64,000 nucleotides of DNA, taken from NCBI GenBank assembly GCA_017745075.1, contig JAGIAD010000004.1, positions 232,512-296,511 on the forward strand, read 5' to 3'. The notes beneath the pieces are model-generated. The model saw nothing but the letters and a program-made list of their open reading frames with translations, did no database searches and was not told the DNA's origin. The DNA is from Sphingobacteriaceae bacterium. GTDB lineage: Bacteria > Bacteroidota > Bacteroidia > Sphingobacteriales > Sphingobacteriaceae. Both the position numbers and the translations under genes were made by a program. Shown here one piece after another: positions 63,917 to 64,000 of this stretch (its first letter is position 1; the number at the start of each line of letters is the position of its first letter).

Positions 63917-64000
63917 TATTTTTTAGATCAGGGTTTACAAAAGTATAATTATTAATCTACTCAAAAAATCGTCATTGCTGTAAAGGTTTAGTAATTCGGT

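Noticed and set aside
1..64000. CRISPR arrays, tRNA or rRNA genes
   Set aside because: I saw no regularly spaced direct repeats with unique spacers and no tRNA or rRNA signature; the repeats present are palindromic and dispersed.

Overview
The window looks like chromosomal DNA from a Bacteroidota bacterium, most likely a Pedobacter-like member of the Sphingobacteriaceae. The evidence is a SusC/SusD pair, a gliding-motility lipoprotein (GldD), a GLPGLI protein, many short lipoproteins, promoter boxes of the TAnnTTTG type and a moderate GC content. The genus is inferred from gene content and style only. I saw no rRNA, tRNA or CRISPR array.

Bases 1-23,900 are a pectin/galacturonan utilisation locus. 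On the + strand lie the end of a GH28 polygalacturonase, a GH105 unsaturated-uronide hydrolase and a PL10 pectate lyase. They are followed by the whole intracellular galacturonate route: uxaB, uxaA, uxaC, kdgK, eda, a hexuronate MFS permease and a GapN-like aldehyde dehydrogenase. On the - strand lie a CE12 acetylesterase, a CE8 pectin methylesterase, a surface lipoprotein and a SusD/SusC pair. A divergent LacI-type regulator closes the locus. Together they would bind pectin at the surface, remove methyl and acetyl groups, cut the backbone, import oligomers and turn galacturonate into pyruvate and triose.

Bases 24,000-45,000 hold mostly housekeeping and unrelated genes: an rRNA methyltransferase, an AhpD-like protein, a Crp/Fnr regulator, a GLPGLI and TonB-family pair, a DUF4153 membrane protein, a GIN-domain protein, an ALDH7-type dehydrogenase, an M1 aminopeptidase, a TPR protein, a phosphosulfolactate synthase homologue, aroE, gldD, an MBL hydrolase and an FtsX-like permease. 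Bases 45,100-49,840 are a - strand xylose operon (xylB-xylA-Na+/sugar symporter). A readable promoter and palindromic operator sit upstream of xylB.

Bases 50,000-58,500 carry csaA, tadA, a complete IS4-family element inserted in a palindromic intergenic repeat, and a CzcCBA-type metal efflux operon. Bases 58,990-64,000 carry a TetR-linked three-gene membrane/cytochrome module, an SDR enzyme, an AraC-family regulator and a small lipoprotein.

The intergenic DNA is unusually informative. It holds two diverged copies of a structured, RNA-like element, a family of palindromic repeats with MITE-like ends, twin TetR operators, candidate LacI operators, and several promoters whose -7 box ends only 4-5 bases before the start codon, which predicts leaderless mRNAs.
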